DNA of 9,149 nucleotides from an uncultured Clostridia bacterium (GCA_947628335.1 CANQZT010000052.1:1-9149), one strand, 5' to 3'; counted from the first letter of the stretch, positions 1-5,873 are shown. A program made the numbers and translations. Notes: generated by a model not told the origin, from the letters alone.

Positions 1-73
1 CAGTTAATGCTTTTGCTACATATAATATAAAATCTGTTTTATCGTACGCTCCTAAAAACCCTATCTTTTTCAT
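1..73 (-). CDS. CpaE/ParA-like protein, N-terminal 24 codons only (runs off window)
   Basis: The first 24 codons of a minus-strand gene that continues past the left edge. It starts at the ATG at 73-71, with the GGAG-type ribosome binding site about six bases upstream overlapping the stop codon of the SAF gene, so the two are probably co-transcribed and coupled. The visible peptide begins MKKIGFLGAYDKTDFILYVA, which has the beta-strand, loop, helix layout of a ParA/MinD/CpaE-type NTPase start. The loop, however, reads GAYDKTD instead of a GKGGxGKT Walker A. I recall similar starts in Clostridial CpaE/ParA-like proteins placed next to SAF-domain proteins, which suggests a role in Tad/Flp-type pilus or surface localisation. 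Only the start is visible, so the function is inferred from context. Confidence 0.5.
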   Translation of the reverse strand, partial: MKKIGFLGAYDKTDFILYVAKALT

Positions 74-82
74 ATTTCACTC

Positions 83-985
83 CTATTCTTCAACTACGCT
101 TGCATTTAACGAGTCAAAATATTCTTTTCTTGCTTGTTTTTGATTTGTTATTTCTTGTTCAACATTTGACTCTAAATTATCTTTTGCTTCTTCACTATAA
201 TCTCTTAATTGTCTATTTATATCCTCTTCTCTTCTTGTTCTTAACTCTTGTGTATATCTTTCTGCTAATCCTCTCTTAGCTTCTTCTGTTATATTTTTAT
301 CAGAATTAATTAAGTTAATTACTTCAGAACTTGGTACATACGTTGGAATAGCTTGTGCTTGGTTTCCTGGTTCTACATATTTCGTTACATATAATTTTGC
401 ACCTTTCATTTGATATGCTTCAACAATCGCATTACTCATAGCTACTGTTTCTTCTTCATATAAGTTCATCCATACCGTGTCTTCCGTTATATTTTCGACT
501 TGTTTTTTTGATACTACAATATAGTCTTGTCCATTTGCTAATCTTAAACGTACATCTATGTAATCTCCTAAATCTAATTGTTGTTGTAGTATAAGCATAT
601 TATATTCTTGTAATCTTACATCATCAGTTACCTTGTTTTCTGGAGTTTCAATTTGTGCCTTAGATACAACAGTACCTTTTGTCATATCTAGTTTCGATAT
701 TGTATTTTCTCCTATGTCTGCTGCTGTAATGTAATCCGTAGGAATTACATCTTTTGATACTTTTACTTCTTTTAAAATAGATAAATTTATTAATTCTCCT
801 GATTTTACATCACTGGTTAATACATATGCTGTTCTGGTAGCATCATTTTCCTCTTTTATTTGTTGTTGCAATTTTGTAAGTTGCATATATAATAAAGCGC
901 ATATTGCCGCTCCTATTAAAAGTCCTATTACTATACCTAATAATATTGAATTTCTTGCTTTTCTTTGCATTGGATTTGTTGCCAT
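83..985 (-). CDS. membrane-anchored SAF-domain protein, CpaB-like
   Basis: A 300-residue protein. I chose the ATG at 985 rather than an upstream in-frame ATG at 1024 because a perfect AAGGAGG (1000-994) lies eight bases before it. A short basic N-terminus is followed by one membrane helix (about residues 13-35). Next is a region that fits a SAF domain (about 50-120, with the pattern Y-V-L-T-S-D-V-K-S-G-E), as found in the Flp pilus assembly protein CpaB. The last 65 or so residues are highly charged (K/E/R/Q) and probably helical or coiled-coil. The topology predicts a cytoplasmic tip, one membrane pass, and an outside SAF domain. It is followed immediately by the CpaE/ParA-like gene, which supports a Tad/Flp-type assembly role, but the full pilus locus is outside the window. 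The frame is intact, and the CGG trinucleotides inside it are all out of frame. Confidence 0.7.
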   Translation of the reverse strand: MATNPMQRKARNSILLGIVIGLLIGAAICALLYMQLTKLQQQIKEENDATRTAYVLTSDVKSGELINLSILKEVKVSKDVIPTDYITAADIGENTISKLDMTKGTVVSKAQIETPENKVTDDVRLQEYNMLILQQQLDLGDYIDVRLRLANGQDYIVVSKKQVENITEDTVWMNLYEEETVAMSNAIVEAYQMKGAKLYVTKYVEPGNQAQAIPTYVPSSEVINLINSDKNITEEAKRGLAERYTQELRTRREEDINRQLRDYSEEAKDNLESNVEQEITNQKQARKEYFDSLNASVVEE

Positions 986-993
986 AGAAAATT

Positions 994-1000
994 CCTCCTT
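994..1000 (-). promoter_or_regulatory. ribosome binding site deciding the SAF-gene start
   Basis: AAGGAGG on the minus strand, eight bases before the ATG at 985. It lies inside the longer open reading frame that begins at 1024, so it argues that the 13 upstream residues of that frame are not translated. Confidence 0.85.
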
Positions 1001-1034
1001 ATATAAAATATGACATTTTATCACTTTACCTTTA

Positions 1035-1063
1035 ATTTTACATCAATTTATTTTAAAAAGCAA
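1035..1063 (-). promoter_or_regulatory. candidate SigA-type promoter for the SAF/CpaE-like genes
   Basis: On the minus strand TTGCTT (1063-1058) is followed after exactly 17 bases by TAAAAT (1040-1035). The gap between the HAD gene and the SAF gene holds no better match, and the predicted start would leave a leader of about 40 bases before the AAGGAGG. AT-rich DNA produces such matches by chance, so this is moderate support. Confidence 0.4.
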
Positions 1064-1118
1064 CTCTTTCTTTTTGGTGTCACTAAAAATTAATTGCATT
1101 GTAATATTGTTGTAATAA

Positions 1119-2001
1119 TTATTTTTTTTGATTTATATACATATTGATAGCTTCTGCAACACCATCAGAATTATTATCACTTACAAATACATCTCCAATT
1201 TTATTTACCTGTAATATACTTCCTCCCATAGATACTCCTAATCCTGCATTTTCAACCATTTCTTTATCATTTATATTGTCACCTATCGCCATAACTTCTT
1301 CCTTCTTGATGTTCAATTTATTAATTAAATATTCTATTGCAGACCACTTATTAGTATTTTCTTTTGTTATTTCCGTATAATAATATTCAAGAGGTATCTC
1401 TTGACTTCCAAATTTTATGAATTTTTTTGACATATGTTCTACTTCTAATATATCAATTTTAGAAATTTGTTTTAATTTTCGAATAATACTTGAAAAAATA
1501 ATCTTATCGCTATCACAAATAGTCATTTTTAATATATTTACATTTGGTGTTTCTTCTATATATTTTCTTATATCTTCCACAATATCAATGTTAGTTCTTT
1601 TTTCTTCTGGTTTTTTGCTATTTTCACTATCATAATATAAAACATTATAATTCAATGATTTAGTAACAACACTATTTTCTGTGTACAAATTATAATAAAT
1701 ACTATTGGCTTCACATATATCAATAATTTGTAAAACTTTTTCTTTTTCTAAAAAAGCATCATATATAATTTTTTCGTTTTGGACATCATAAATTAAAGTT
1801 CCATTTCCAGATATAATATATTTATCTGCACCAATTTCTTTAGCCATGTTTTTCACAGATTGTGGCATTCTTCCGAGATGCTAACACAACAATTACTCCA
1901 TTTTTTGTTGCTTTTTTTATTGATTCTTTATTTTTTAAGCTAATTTCACCACAAGAATCAAGCAAAGTTCCATCTAAATCAATCGCGACAAATTTATACA
2001 T
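1119..2001 (-). CDS. Cof-type HAD-superfamily phosphatase, needs +1 frameshift at CGG codon
   Basis: The gene is split into two frames that together give one 293-residue protein of normal Cof/HAD-IIB length. The first frame starts at ATG 2001 (a GGGTG ribosome site just upstream; the farther ATG at 2028 has none). It carries motif I, D8-x-D10-G-T, and runs to the serine of motif II (S42). There the reading is TCT CGG AAG and hits a stop twelve codons later. Dropping the C paired with position 1875 gives TCT GGA AGA ATG, restoring the A-S-G-R motif and joining the second frame. That frame carries the NGTLIYD region and motif IV, GDNINDKEM (near residue 240). Such enzymes dephosphorylate small phosphorylated metabolites such as sugar phosphates or flavin precursors; the substrate cannot be told here. 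The gene is monocistronic with its own promoter. It is either recoded, a recent pseudogene, or a sequence error. Confidence 0.8.
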
Positions 2002-2032
2002 ATTTTTCACCCATTTCACATTTTTCATTTAA

Positions 2033-2061
2033 ATTATAACTATAAAATAATTTTTTTACAA
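2033..2061 (-). promoter_or_regulatory. SigA-type promoter of the HAD phosphatase gene
   Basis: Minus strand TTGTAA (2061-2056), a 17-base spacer, then a consensus TATAAT (2038-2033). Transcription would start near 2026, giving a leader of about 25 bases before ATG 2001. It would begin at or after the alternative ATG at 2028, which independently supports the shorter start. Confidence 0.6.
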
Positions 2062-2116
2062 TAAAAATTTAAAAAACTATAAAATTTTTAAATTTTCATA
2101 AAAAGAAGATATTTCC

Positions 2117-2146
2117 AGTTTAAAAATAAAATAAATGCGCATTCTA
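2117..2146 (+). promoter_or_regulatory. candidate forespore (SigG/SigF-like) promoter of the spore protein gene
   Basis: The -10 box CATTCTA (2140-2146) matches the SigG pattern CATNNTA. Seventeen bases upstream is AGTTTA (2117-2122), four of six matches to the TGAATA-type -35. Position is right for an ssp gene, which in Bacillus and Clostridia is transcribed by SigG in the forespore. The start would lie near 2153, giving a leader of about 57 bases. Confidence 0.55.
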
Positions 2147-2154
2147 ATTAACGT

Positions 2155-2171
2155 AGAAACAAGAAGTTTCT
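2155..2171 (+). other. stem-loop at the 5' end of the spore protein mRNA
   Basis: AGAAAC (2155-2160) and GTTTCT (2166-2171) can form a six-pair stem with a five-base loop, placed almost at the predicted 5' end of the transcript. A 5'-terminal stem often stabilises mRNA, which would suit a long-lived forespore message. The stem is short and the role is inference. Confidence 0.35.
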
Positions 2172-2209
2172 TCAATAATGTAAAATATTTTGCAGGAGGT
2201 GAAACAACA

Positions 2210-2416
2210 ATGGCAAATTCAAACAGTAATTACAAAGCAGTTCCAGAAGCTATGGATGCTTTAGAAAAATTCAAATACGAAGTAGCAAGCGAAGTAGGTG
2301 TAACATTAAAAGATGGTTATAATGGAAATATATCTGCTAGAGATGCTGGTAAAATCGGTGGTAACATGGTAAGAAAATTAATACAACAAGCTGAAAACCA
2401 AATGATTGGTAAATAG
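2210..2416 (+). CDS. alpha/beta-type small acid-soluble spore protein (SASP)
   Basis: A 68-residue protein starting at ATG 2210, seven bases after GGAGGTG-type Shine-Dalgarno bases (AGGAGG at 2194-2199). An in-frame ATG at 2135 lies before the promoter's predicted start and has no ribosome site. Two family blocks are visible: K-Y-E-V-A-S-E-V-G-V (residues 22-31), the site at which the germination protease GPR cuts SASPs, and the G-N-I-S-A-R-D-A-G-K-I-G-G-N-M-V stretch (39-54), the C-terminal conserved region. These proteins coat forespore DNA, hold it in an A-like form and protect it from UV and chemicals, then feed outgrowth as amino acids after GPR cleavage. It is the only plus-strand gene here and is convergent with the hpf-side genes. 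Its presence says the organism forms spores. The family has several paralogues per genome, so no symbol is assigned. Confidence 0.93.
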   Translation: MANSNSNYKAVPEAMDALEKFKYEVASEVGVTLKDGYNGNISARDAGKIGGNMVRKLIQQAENQMIGK

Positions 2417-2473
2417 TTATTATACTATTAGTTAGTAGATATTTGGTAGGAATATAATTTCTGTTTTTTTATA

Positions 2474-2519
2474 TACATAAAAAGGCAGGACTTGTACTCC
2501 TGCCTTTTTTACTCTGGTT
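2474..2519. repeat. direct repeat, copy 1: hpf 3' end plus terminator
   Basis: These 46 bases match 3241-3287 apart from a single T missing in a T run. On the minus strand the copy still contains the fossil of the last hpf codons (CCA GAG TAA) before the hairpin, although hpf itself ends at the other copy. The match stops sharply on both sides (2473 and 2520 differ). The TAA of hepT overlaps its edge. Confidence 0.9.
2479..2509. terminator. bidirectional intrinsic terminator between spore protein gene and hepT
   Basis: A 12-pair stem (AAAAAGGCAGGA at 2479-2490 with its complement at 2498-2509) around a seven-base loop. It is flanked by A and T runs so that it can act on both strands. It would stop the SASP transcript on the plus strand and the toxin-antitoxin transcript on the minus strand. 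Confidence 0.88.
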
Positions 2520-2852
2520 ATTTATTATGTATTTTTATTATTTGTTCTTTTAATTCATCAAGTTCTTCTGTTAAAAATCCCCATATCATTGTCAAATTTA
2601 CTCCTTCATAATCATGTACTATTCTATTTCTTAAAGATTTTAAACCTTGCCATTCTATTTGAGGATTTTCTTTTATAATTTCTTGACTAATTTTACCTGT
2701 CAGCTCTCCTATTTGACTTAAATTAAAAACGCATGCATTTATAGTTTTTTGTCCTCTTCAATTTTTTTTTGATTATATCCATCAATGAAATCTTTTAATT
2801 CATTTATATAAGCTAATATTTTATTTAATATTATATCATCTTTATTTTTCAT
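2518..2852 (-). pseudogene. hepT: HepT-like HEPN toxin (DUF86), disrupted by a -1 frameshift in an A run
   Basis: The gene starts at ATG 2852, overlapping the last 11 bases of the nucleotidyltransferase gene. The first frame stops after 38 codons. The conserved remainder continues in another frame, and the two join if one A is added to the six-A run at 2750-2745 (AAA AAA then ACT). The restored protein has 111 residues and ends at TAA 2520-2518. It contains the HepT active motif R75-x4-H80-x-Y82 (R-N-R-I-V-H-D-Y), the conserved I-G-E helix (48-50) and a C-terminal helix. HepT-type HEPN proteins are RNases and act as toxins. MntA silences them by adding AMP to the tyrosine of this motif. As written, the active site lies after the break, so no active toxin would be made without slippage. 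Loss of a toxin beside an intact antitoxin is a common decay route. Confidence 0.85.
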
Positions 2853-3150
2853 ATACTATCACCCCTGTTCTTTCTATTTCTTTTTCGATTTTTGAATTTT
2901 GATTTATTTCTGTTTTCTCTATTACATCAACTTCTTTATTTAATTTTTCTTTTATTTTTCCCATTATTGCATAAAATTTTAAACCTTTAACTTTTCCATT
3001 ACTATCTAGTAATATATCTATATCACTATTTTGATTTGGTTGTTTCTTTGCATATGAACCAAATAATATTGCCTTTTCTACTTCTGTATTCCTTAATATT
3101 TCATATAATATTTCCTTTATTTCATCGATTGAATAAATTTTGGTTGTCAT
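2842..3150 (-). CDS. mntA: MntA-like minimal nucleotidyltransferase antitoxin
   Basis: A 102-residue protein with the complete signature G31-S32-x10-D43-x-D45 of MntA/MNT nucleotidyltransferases and a third acidic residue at D75 in V-D-V-I. ATG 3150 follows AAAGGTGGG (3166-3158) at a seven-base gap. In the described MntA/HepT systems this enzyme uses ATP to AMPylate the HEPN toxin on the tyrosine of its R-x4-H-x-Y motif and so blocks it. The gene lies first in the pair and overlaps hepT by 11 bases, which gives translational coupling. It has its own promoter with a tandem repeat that may be the operator. The frame is intact, while hepT is broken. The family also includes kanamycin-nucleotidyltransferase-like solo proteins, but the adjacent HEPN gene makes the antitoxin call firm. 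Confidence 0.88.
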   Translation of the reverse strand: MTTKIYSIDEIKEILYEILRNTEVEKAILFGSYAKKQPNQNSDIDILLDSNGKVKGLKFYAIMGKIKEKLNKEVDVIEKTEINQNSKIEKEIERTGVIVYEK

Positions 3151-3176
3151 TATTTATCCCACCTTTCTTTTAGATT

Positions 3177-3205
3177 ATTATAACATAATATAACATAATT
3201 GTTAA
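3177..3205 (-). promoter_or_regulatory. SigA-type promoter of the mntA-hepT cassette
   Basis: Minus strand TTAACA (3205-3200), 17 bases, then TATAAT (3182-3177). It is a near-consensus promoter inside the cassette, just downstream of the hpf terminator, so the pair does not depend on hpf transcription. Confidence 0.65.
3179..3198. repeat. tandem 10-bp repeat over the mntA-hepT promoter, possible operator
   Basis: TATAACATAA occurs twice back to back (3179-3188 and 3189-3198). The repeat fills the promoter spacer and runs into the -10 box. One helical turn per unit would place two protein subunits on the same DNA face. Autoregulation is usual for toxin-antitoxin pairs, but no DNA-binding domain is evident in either protein, so the operator role is a guess. 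Confidence 0.4.
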
Positions 3206-3240
3206 TTTTATAAATTTATTATATATTTAAGCATATCCTT

Positions 3241-3287
3241 TACATAAAAAGGCAGGACTTGTACTCCTGCCTTTTTTTACTCTGGTT
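3241..3287. repeat. direct repeat, copy 2: hpf 3' end plus terminator
   Basis: The 47-base partner of 2474-2519, differing only by one extra T. It includes the final hpf codons and stop and the whole terminator hairpin. Being joined to the intact gene, it is probably the original or the precisely regenerated end. The mntA-hepT cassette lies between the two copies. Confidence 0.9.
3246..3276 (-). terminator. intrinsic terminator of hpf
   Basis: A 12-pair stem (3246-3257 with 3265-3276) with a seven-base loop and, on the minus strand, a run of T after the GC-rich stem. It begins directly after the hpf stop codon at 3279-3277 and separates hpf from the toxin-antitoxin pair. Confidence 0.9.
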
Positions 3288-3810
3288 CAACCACACCAAA
3301 GTTTTTAGAATCTTTTAATTTGAATATAACATTTACTTTTCCTGTATCAACATTTATAAATGTATAGAAATTATTTTGTGGCTTATCTTGTAAAATTAAT
3401 TTTGCATCTTCAACTGACATTGGTTTTGCTTCATAGTATAAAGTTTTTATAATTTCTCCTTCAACCTCACTTGATGTTTCACCCATATTAATAATTTCTT
3501 TTTGTTTTATAGAATCTTCCTTATTTTGTCTTTCTTTTTTTGTTTTCATTTTTCTTATTTGGCCTTCAAGTATGTCTATATCTTTATCAATAGCAGCATA
3601 TAAATCTTTATGTGCTGTTACTGCTTTGTAGTTATAACCTTCTGCATTTACAAAGATATCTGCAATTTGTTCATTTCCTTCACATTTTATTGTTAATGTT
3701 GCATCAATATTCTCTCCAAAATATTTAACTAATCTTTCAAGTTTCTTTTCTAAGTATTCTTTCATTGCATCTGTTGCCTTAACATCTTTTCCTGTTATTT
3801 TAATATTCAT
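3277..3810 (-). CDS. hpf: ribosome hibernation promoting factor, long form
   Basis: A 177-residue protein of typical long-HPF size. The N-terminal S30AE/sigma-54 modulation domain (about 1-100) has M-N-I-K-I-T-G-K-D-V and the V-T-A-H-K-D-L-Y-A-A-I-D block. A charged linker (about 95-120) leads to the C-terminal dimerisation domain (about 122-177) with K-P-M-S-V-E-D-A-K, a T-G-K-V-N-V-I-F strand and the family's usual V-V-E-P-E ending. Long HPF binds the 30S decoding centre of idle ribosomes and, through its C-terminal domain, pairs two 70S into an inactive 100S dimer in stationary phase. ATG 3810 follows AAAGGAAG (3825-3818) at seven bases. It has its own promoter and terminator and so is transcribed singly. 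Confidence 0.95.
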   Translation of the reverse strand: MNIKITGKDVKATDAMKEYLEKKLERLVKYFGENIDATLTIKCEGNEQIADIFVNAEGYNYKAVTAHKDLYAAIDKDIDILEGQIRKMKTKKERQNKEDSIKQKEIINMGETSSEVEGEIIKTLYYEAKPMSVEDAKLILQDKPQNNFYTFINVDTGKVNVIFKLKDSKNFGVVEPE

Positions 3811-3858
3811 ATTTTTACTTCCTTTCTTATTTTGTTTTGTTCTTTTGTCTACAAAATG

Positions 3859-3887
3859 ATTATATACTATATTATTTTTTTTTGCAA
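3859..3887 (-). promoter_or_regulatory. SigA-type promoter of hpf
   Basis: Minus strand TTGCAA (3887-3882), 17 bases, TATAAT (3864-3859), giving a leader of about 40 bases. No GC-rich terminator for the upstream recO operon is visible between 3888 and 3917, so some read-through into hpf is possible. Confidence 0.6.
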
Positions 3888-3917
3888 TTTTTTTATAAAT
3901 ATTTTAATAATTAAATA

Positions 3918-4644
3918 TTACATCTCTTCTAATTTATATTCCTTTTCTAATTTTTGATTTAAGTATAATTTGGATATAATCTCTAATTCCTTTATATTTT
4001 TTTCTTGAACTTGAAAAGAAAATAATTTTTTTGCTGGTGCAAGAACTATGTATTTTATTGCATCAACAGTTGCTCTGCTTACCTGTATAACGCTTGTATC
4101 CATTTTTCCACAAGCTCCACACTTAAATCCACTATCCTTTAAACTAAAGTATATTATATTTTCTTTTTCTTTACACACTACACAAGATTTAATATCTGGA
4201 GTATATCCCAATATGCACATTAATCGCAATTTAAAAATTGCAAGAACTAAGTCCATATTTTTTTCTGTTTCCGATAATGTATATAATGTATTTAAAAACA
4301 GTTGTAAGATTTTGAAACTATTTTCGTTCTCATGTGTTACATCATTAATTATTCTAGTAATGTGTGATGCATATCTTAGTTTATCTAAATCTGTTCTTAA
4401 TTTATAAAAAATTTCAATTGTTTCACAAGAATTCATATGATATGTACTTGCTCCTTGGTAAAGCATATATTCTCCGAAGCATAAAAATTGACTGCCACTA
4501 AGCAAAGCACTTTTTGGTCGCCTTGCTCCCTTGGCAGCACAAGATATTTTCCCGTAATCCAGGTGTTAACATCGTAATCATTTTATCATAATCACCCATA
4601 TTATTTTCTTGTATTACTATTCCATTTGTTTTGACTGTCCCCAT
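3918..4644 (-). CDS. recO: DNA repair/recombination mediator RecO, needs +1 frameshift at CGG codon
   Basis: Two frames combine into a 241-residue RecO of normal length. The first starts at ATG 4644 (GGTGA eight bases upstream) and gives the OB-fold start V-K-T-N-G-I-V-I-Q...Y-D-K-M-I-T-M-L-T-P-G-L. It then meets CGG and would stop about 18 codons later. Dropping the C paired with 4554 turns CGG GAA into GGG AAA and continues G-K-I-S-C-A-A-K-G-A-R-R-P-K-S. This is the conserved RecO region, and it runs on into the helical domain. The zinc-finger cysteines are present (C-V-V-C and C-G-A-C). RecO works with RecR/RecF to load RecA on SSB-coated single-stranded DNA. The usual Firmicute neighbours era and yqzL precede it, and its start overlaps yqzL by 44 bases. 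An extra T or A at 4555-4558 would also explain the shift. A working RecO is expected, which favours recoding or a sequence error over loss. Confidence 0.85.
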
Positions 4645-4759
4645 TGTTTTCTTCACCATTTATTATATTTTTTTCTATATTTTCGATTTCCATTAATTCC
4701 AAAAAAGTGTTAATGTCACCTGTATTTTTAAAGGTATTCCATGCAATTTTTTTAATCAC
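4601..4759 (-). CDS. yqzL: YqzL-like small protein
   Basis: A 52-residue protein in the position that yqzL holds between era and recO in Bacillus. The block W-N-T-F-K-N-T-G-D-I-N-T-F-L (about residues 7-20) matches the W-x-x-F-x-x-T-G-x-x-x-x-Y/F-L pattern I recall for the YqzL family (about 47 residues); its function is unknown. I chose the GTG at 4759 because AAGGGGGG (4773-4766) lies six bases upstream. The frame stays open to an ATG at 4831, but that has no ribosome site, and the added 24 residues do not resemble the family start. The final 14 or so codons overlap the recO start in another frame, so the two are likely coupled. Confidence 0.7.
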   Translation of the reverse strand: MIKKIAWNTFKNTGDINTFLELMEIENIEKNIINGEENNGDSQNKWNSNTRK

Positions 4760-4871
4760 ATTAATCCCCCCTTGTAAATTATAAAGTACTTGCATACCAT
4801 TATCTTTAGGATTTATTTTAATTTTATTCATAAAATTAAAATCTTGTTAATTTTTTCTTTAAGGATTTCTT

Positions 4872-5774
4872 TTAATAAAATTTAAAATTTTTAACAATTG
4901 AATCTTTCTCCTGCCAATCTTCGTTTACTTTCACCCATGTTTTTAGATTTATTTTTGTGTCTAACATCTTTTCCAAATCTTGTCTTGCATACATTCCTAT
5001 TTTCTTTAACATACTACCATTTTTTCCAATAATTATACCTTTATGAGAATTTCGTAAACAATATATAGTTGCCTCTACGTCATATATTTCCTCTTCTTTT
5101 CTATTTTTTCTTAATTCCATTTTATCTACTACAACATATAATCCATGAGGTACCTCATCATCTAATAACTTCAATGCCTTTTCTCTAATTGTTTCTTCTA
5201 CAAGCTGTCTTAAAGTCTGATCTGTATATTCATCAATATCATAATAAGCAGGTCCTGGCTTTAGTAGCTTTTCAATTTCTGATAACACACTTTCAGTCTC
5301 TTCTTGCTTTAATGCAGATATTGGTACTACAGCTTCAAAATTATATTCTTTTCTATATATTTCAATTAATTTTAGTAATTTTTCTTTTTTCACCAAATCA
5401 ATTTTATTAATTACTAGAATTGTTTTTCTTTTTGCTTCTTTTATTTTATCTAATATAATCCTATCTCCTTTGCCAATATCATCACTTGTTGCCTCTATTA
5501 AGAATAACACTACATCAACATCTGTTACACTTCCAAATGCAGTGTCTATCATAGTATTACCGAGTTTTGTTTTGGGTTTATGAATTCCCGGTGTATCTAT
5601 AAAAATAATTTGCGAATGTTTCGTATTTACAATTGCACGTATCGCAGTTCTTGTAGTTTGCGTTTTATTTGTTGTAATCGCTACTTTTTCGCCAACTAAT
5701 GCATTTAATAAAGTTGATTTTCCAACATTTGTCCTTCCTATAATTGATACAAATCCTGATTTAAATTCTTCCAT
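4872..5774 (-). CDS. era: GTPase Era, 30S ribosomal subunit assembly
   Basis: A 300-residue protein, the standard Era length. G1 is G13-R-T-N-V-G-K-S-T21 (usually G-R-P-N-V-G-K-S-T), followed by the switch region with T-T-N-K-T-Q-T-T-R (34-42), G3 D60-T-P-G, G4 N123-K-I-D and G5 S153-A-L. A C-terminal KH domain follows with I-I-G-K-N-G-S-M-L. Era binds the 3' end of 16S rRNA through the KH domain and acts as a GTP-dependent checkpoint in small-subunit maturation at the membrane. ATG 5774 follows AAAGGAAAG at about seven bases. It sits in a run with ybeY, which works in the same rRNA maturation process. A threonine replaces the usual G1 proline; this residue is outside the phosphate-contacting lysine and serine, so activity should remain. 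Confidence 0.96.
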   Translation of the reverse strand: MEEFKSGFVSIIGRTNVGKSTLLNALVGEKVAITTNKTQTTRTAIRAIVNTKHSQIIFIDTPGIHKPKTKLGNTMIDTAFGSVTDVDVVLFLIEATSDDIGKGDRIILDKIKEAKRKTILVINKIDLVKKEKLLKLIEIYRKEYNFEAVVPISALKQEETESVLSEIEKLLKPGPAYYDIDEYTDQTLRQLVEETIREKALKLLDDEVPHGLYVVVDKMELRKNRKEEEIYDVEATIYCLRNSHKGIIIGKNGSMLKKIGMYARQDLEKMLDTKINLKTWVKVNEDWQEKDSIVKNFKFY

Positions 5775-5873
5775 TTGATCTTTCCTTTTATTTTTATAAT
5801 TATATTTTACATTTTTTTATTTAAATTTTTTGTAAAATTTTGTAAACAATTTCTTATTTTTTTACTTAACTAT

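Larger units (their letters stand above)
2520..3287. other. inserted mntA-hepT cassette bounded by direct repeats
   Basis: About 768 bases comprising one repeat copy, the promoter, mntA and the broken hepT. Removing this unit would leave hpf, a single terminator and the convergent spore protein gene, which is the simplest ancestral arrangement. There is no integrase, transposase or inverted repeat inside, so how it arrived is unknown. The composition is as AT-rich as the flanks. Confidence 0.55.

Noticed and set aside
2474..3287. CRISPR or transposon ends suggested by the two identical blocks
   Set aside because: There are only two copies about 770 bases apart, with genes between them, no spacer-length periodicity, no transposase and no terminal inverted repeats. 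The block is the hpf gene end with its terminator.
3888..3917. AT-only stem (AATATTT/AAATATT) after recO as a terminator
   Set aside because: Pairs are only A-T and the T run is poor; in such AT-rich DNA this is expected by chance.
4048..4407. Plus-strand open frame of 119 codons inside recO
   Set aside because: It is the antisense shadow of a conserved RecO domain, lacks a ribosome binding site, and has the Leu/Ser/Phe-rich composition typical of reverse reading of AT-rich genes.
4760..4831. 24-codon N-terminal extension of the YqzL-like protein from an ATG at 4831
   Set aside because: No ribosome site precedes that ATG, whereas AAGGGGGG stands just before the GTG at 4759, and the YqzL family is short. 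It remains a minor possibility.
5775..5873. Promoter for era in the AT-rich gap after DUF3048
   Set aside because: A TATAAT is present near the era ribosome site, but no -35-like hexamer stands at 16-18 bases. The gap is almost all A and T, so I could not support a specific promoter.
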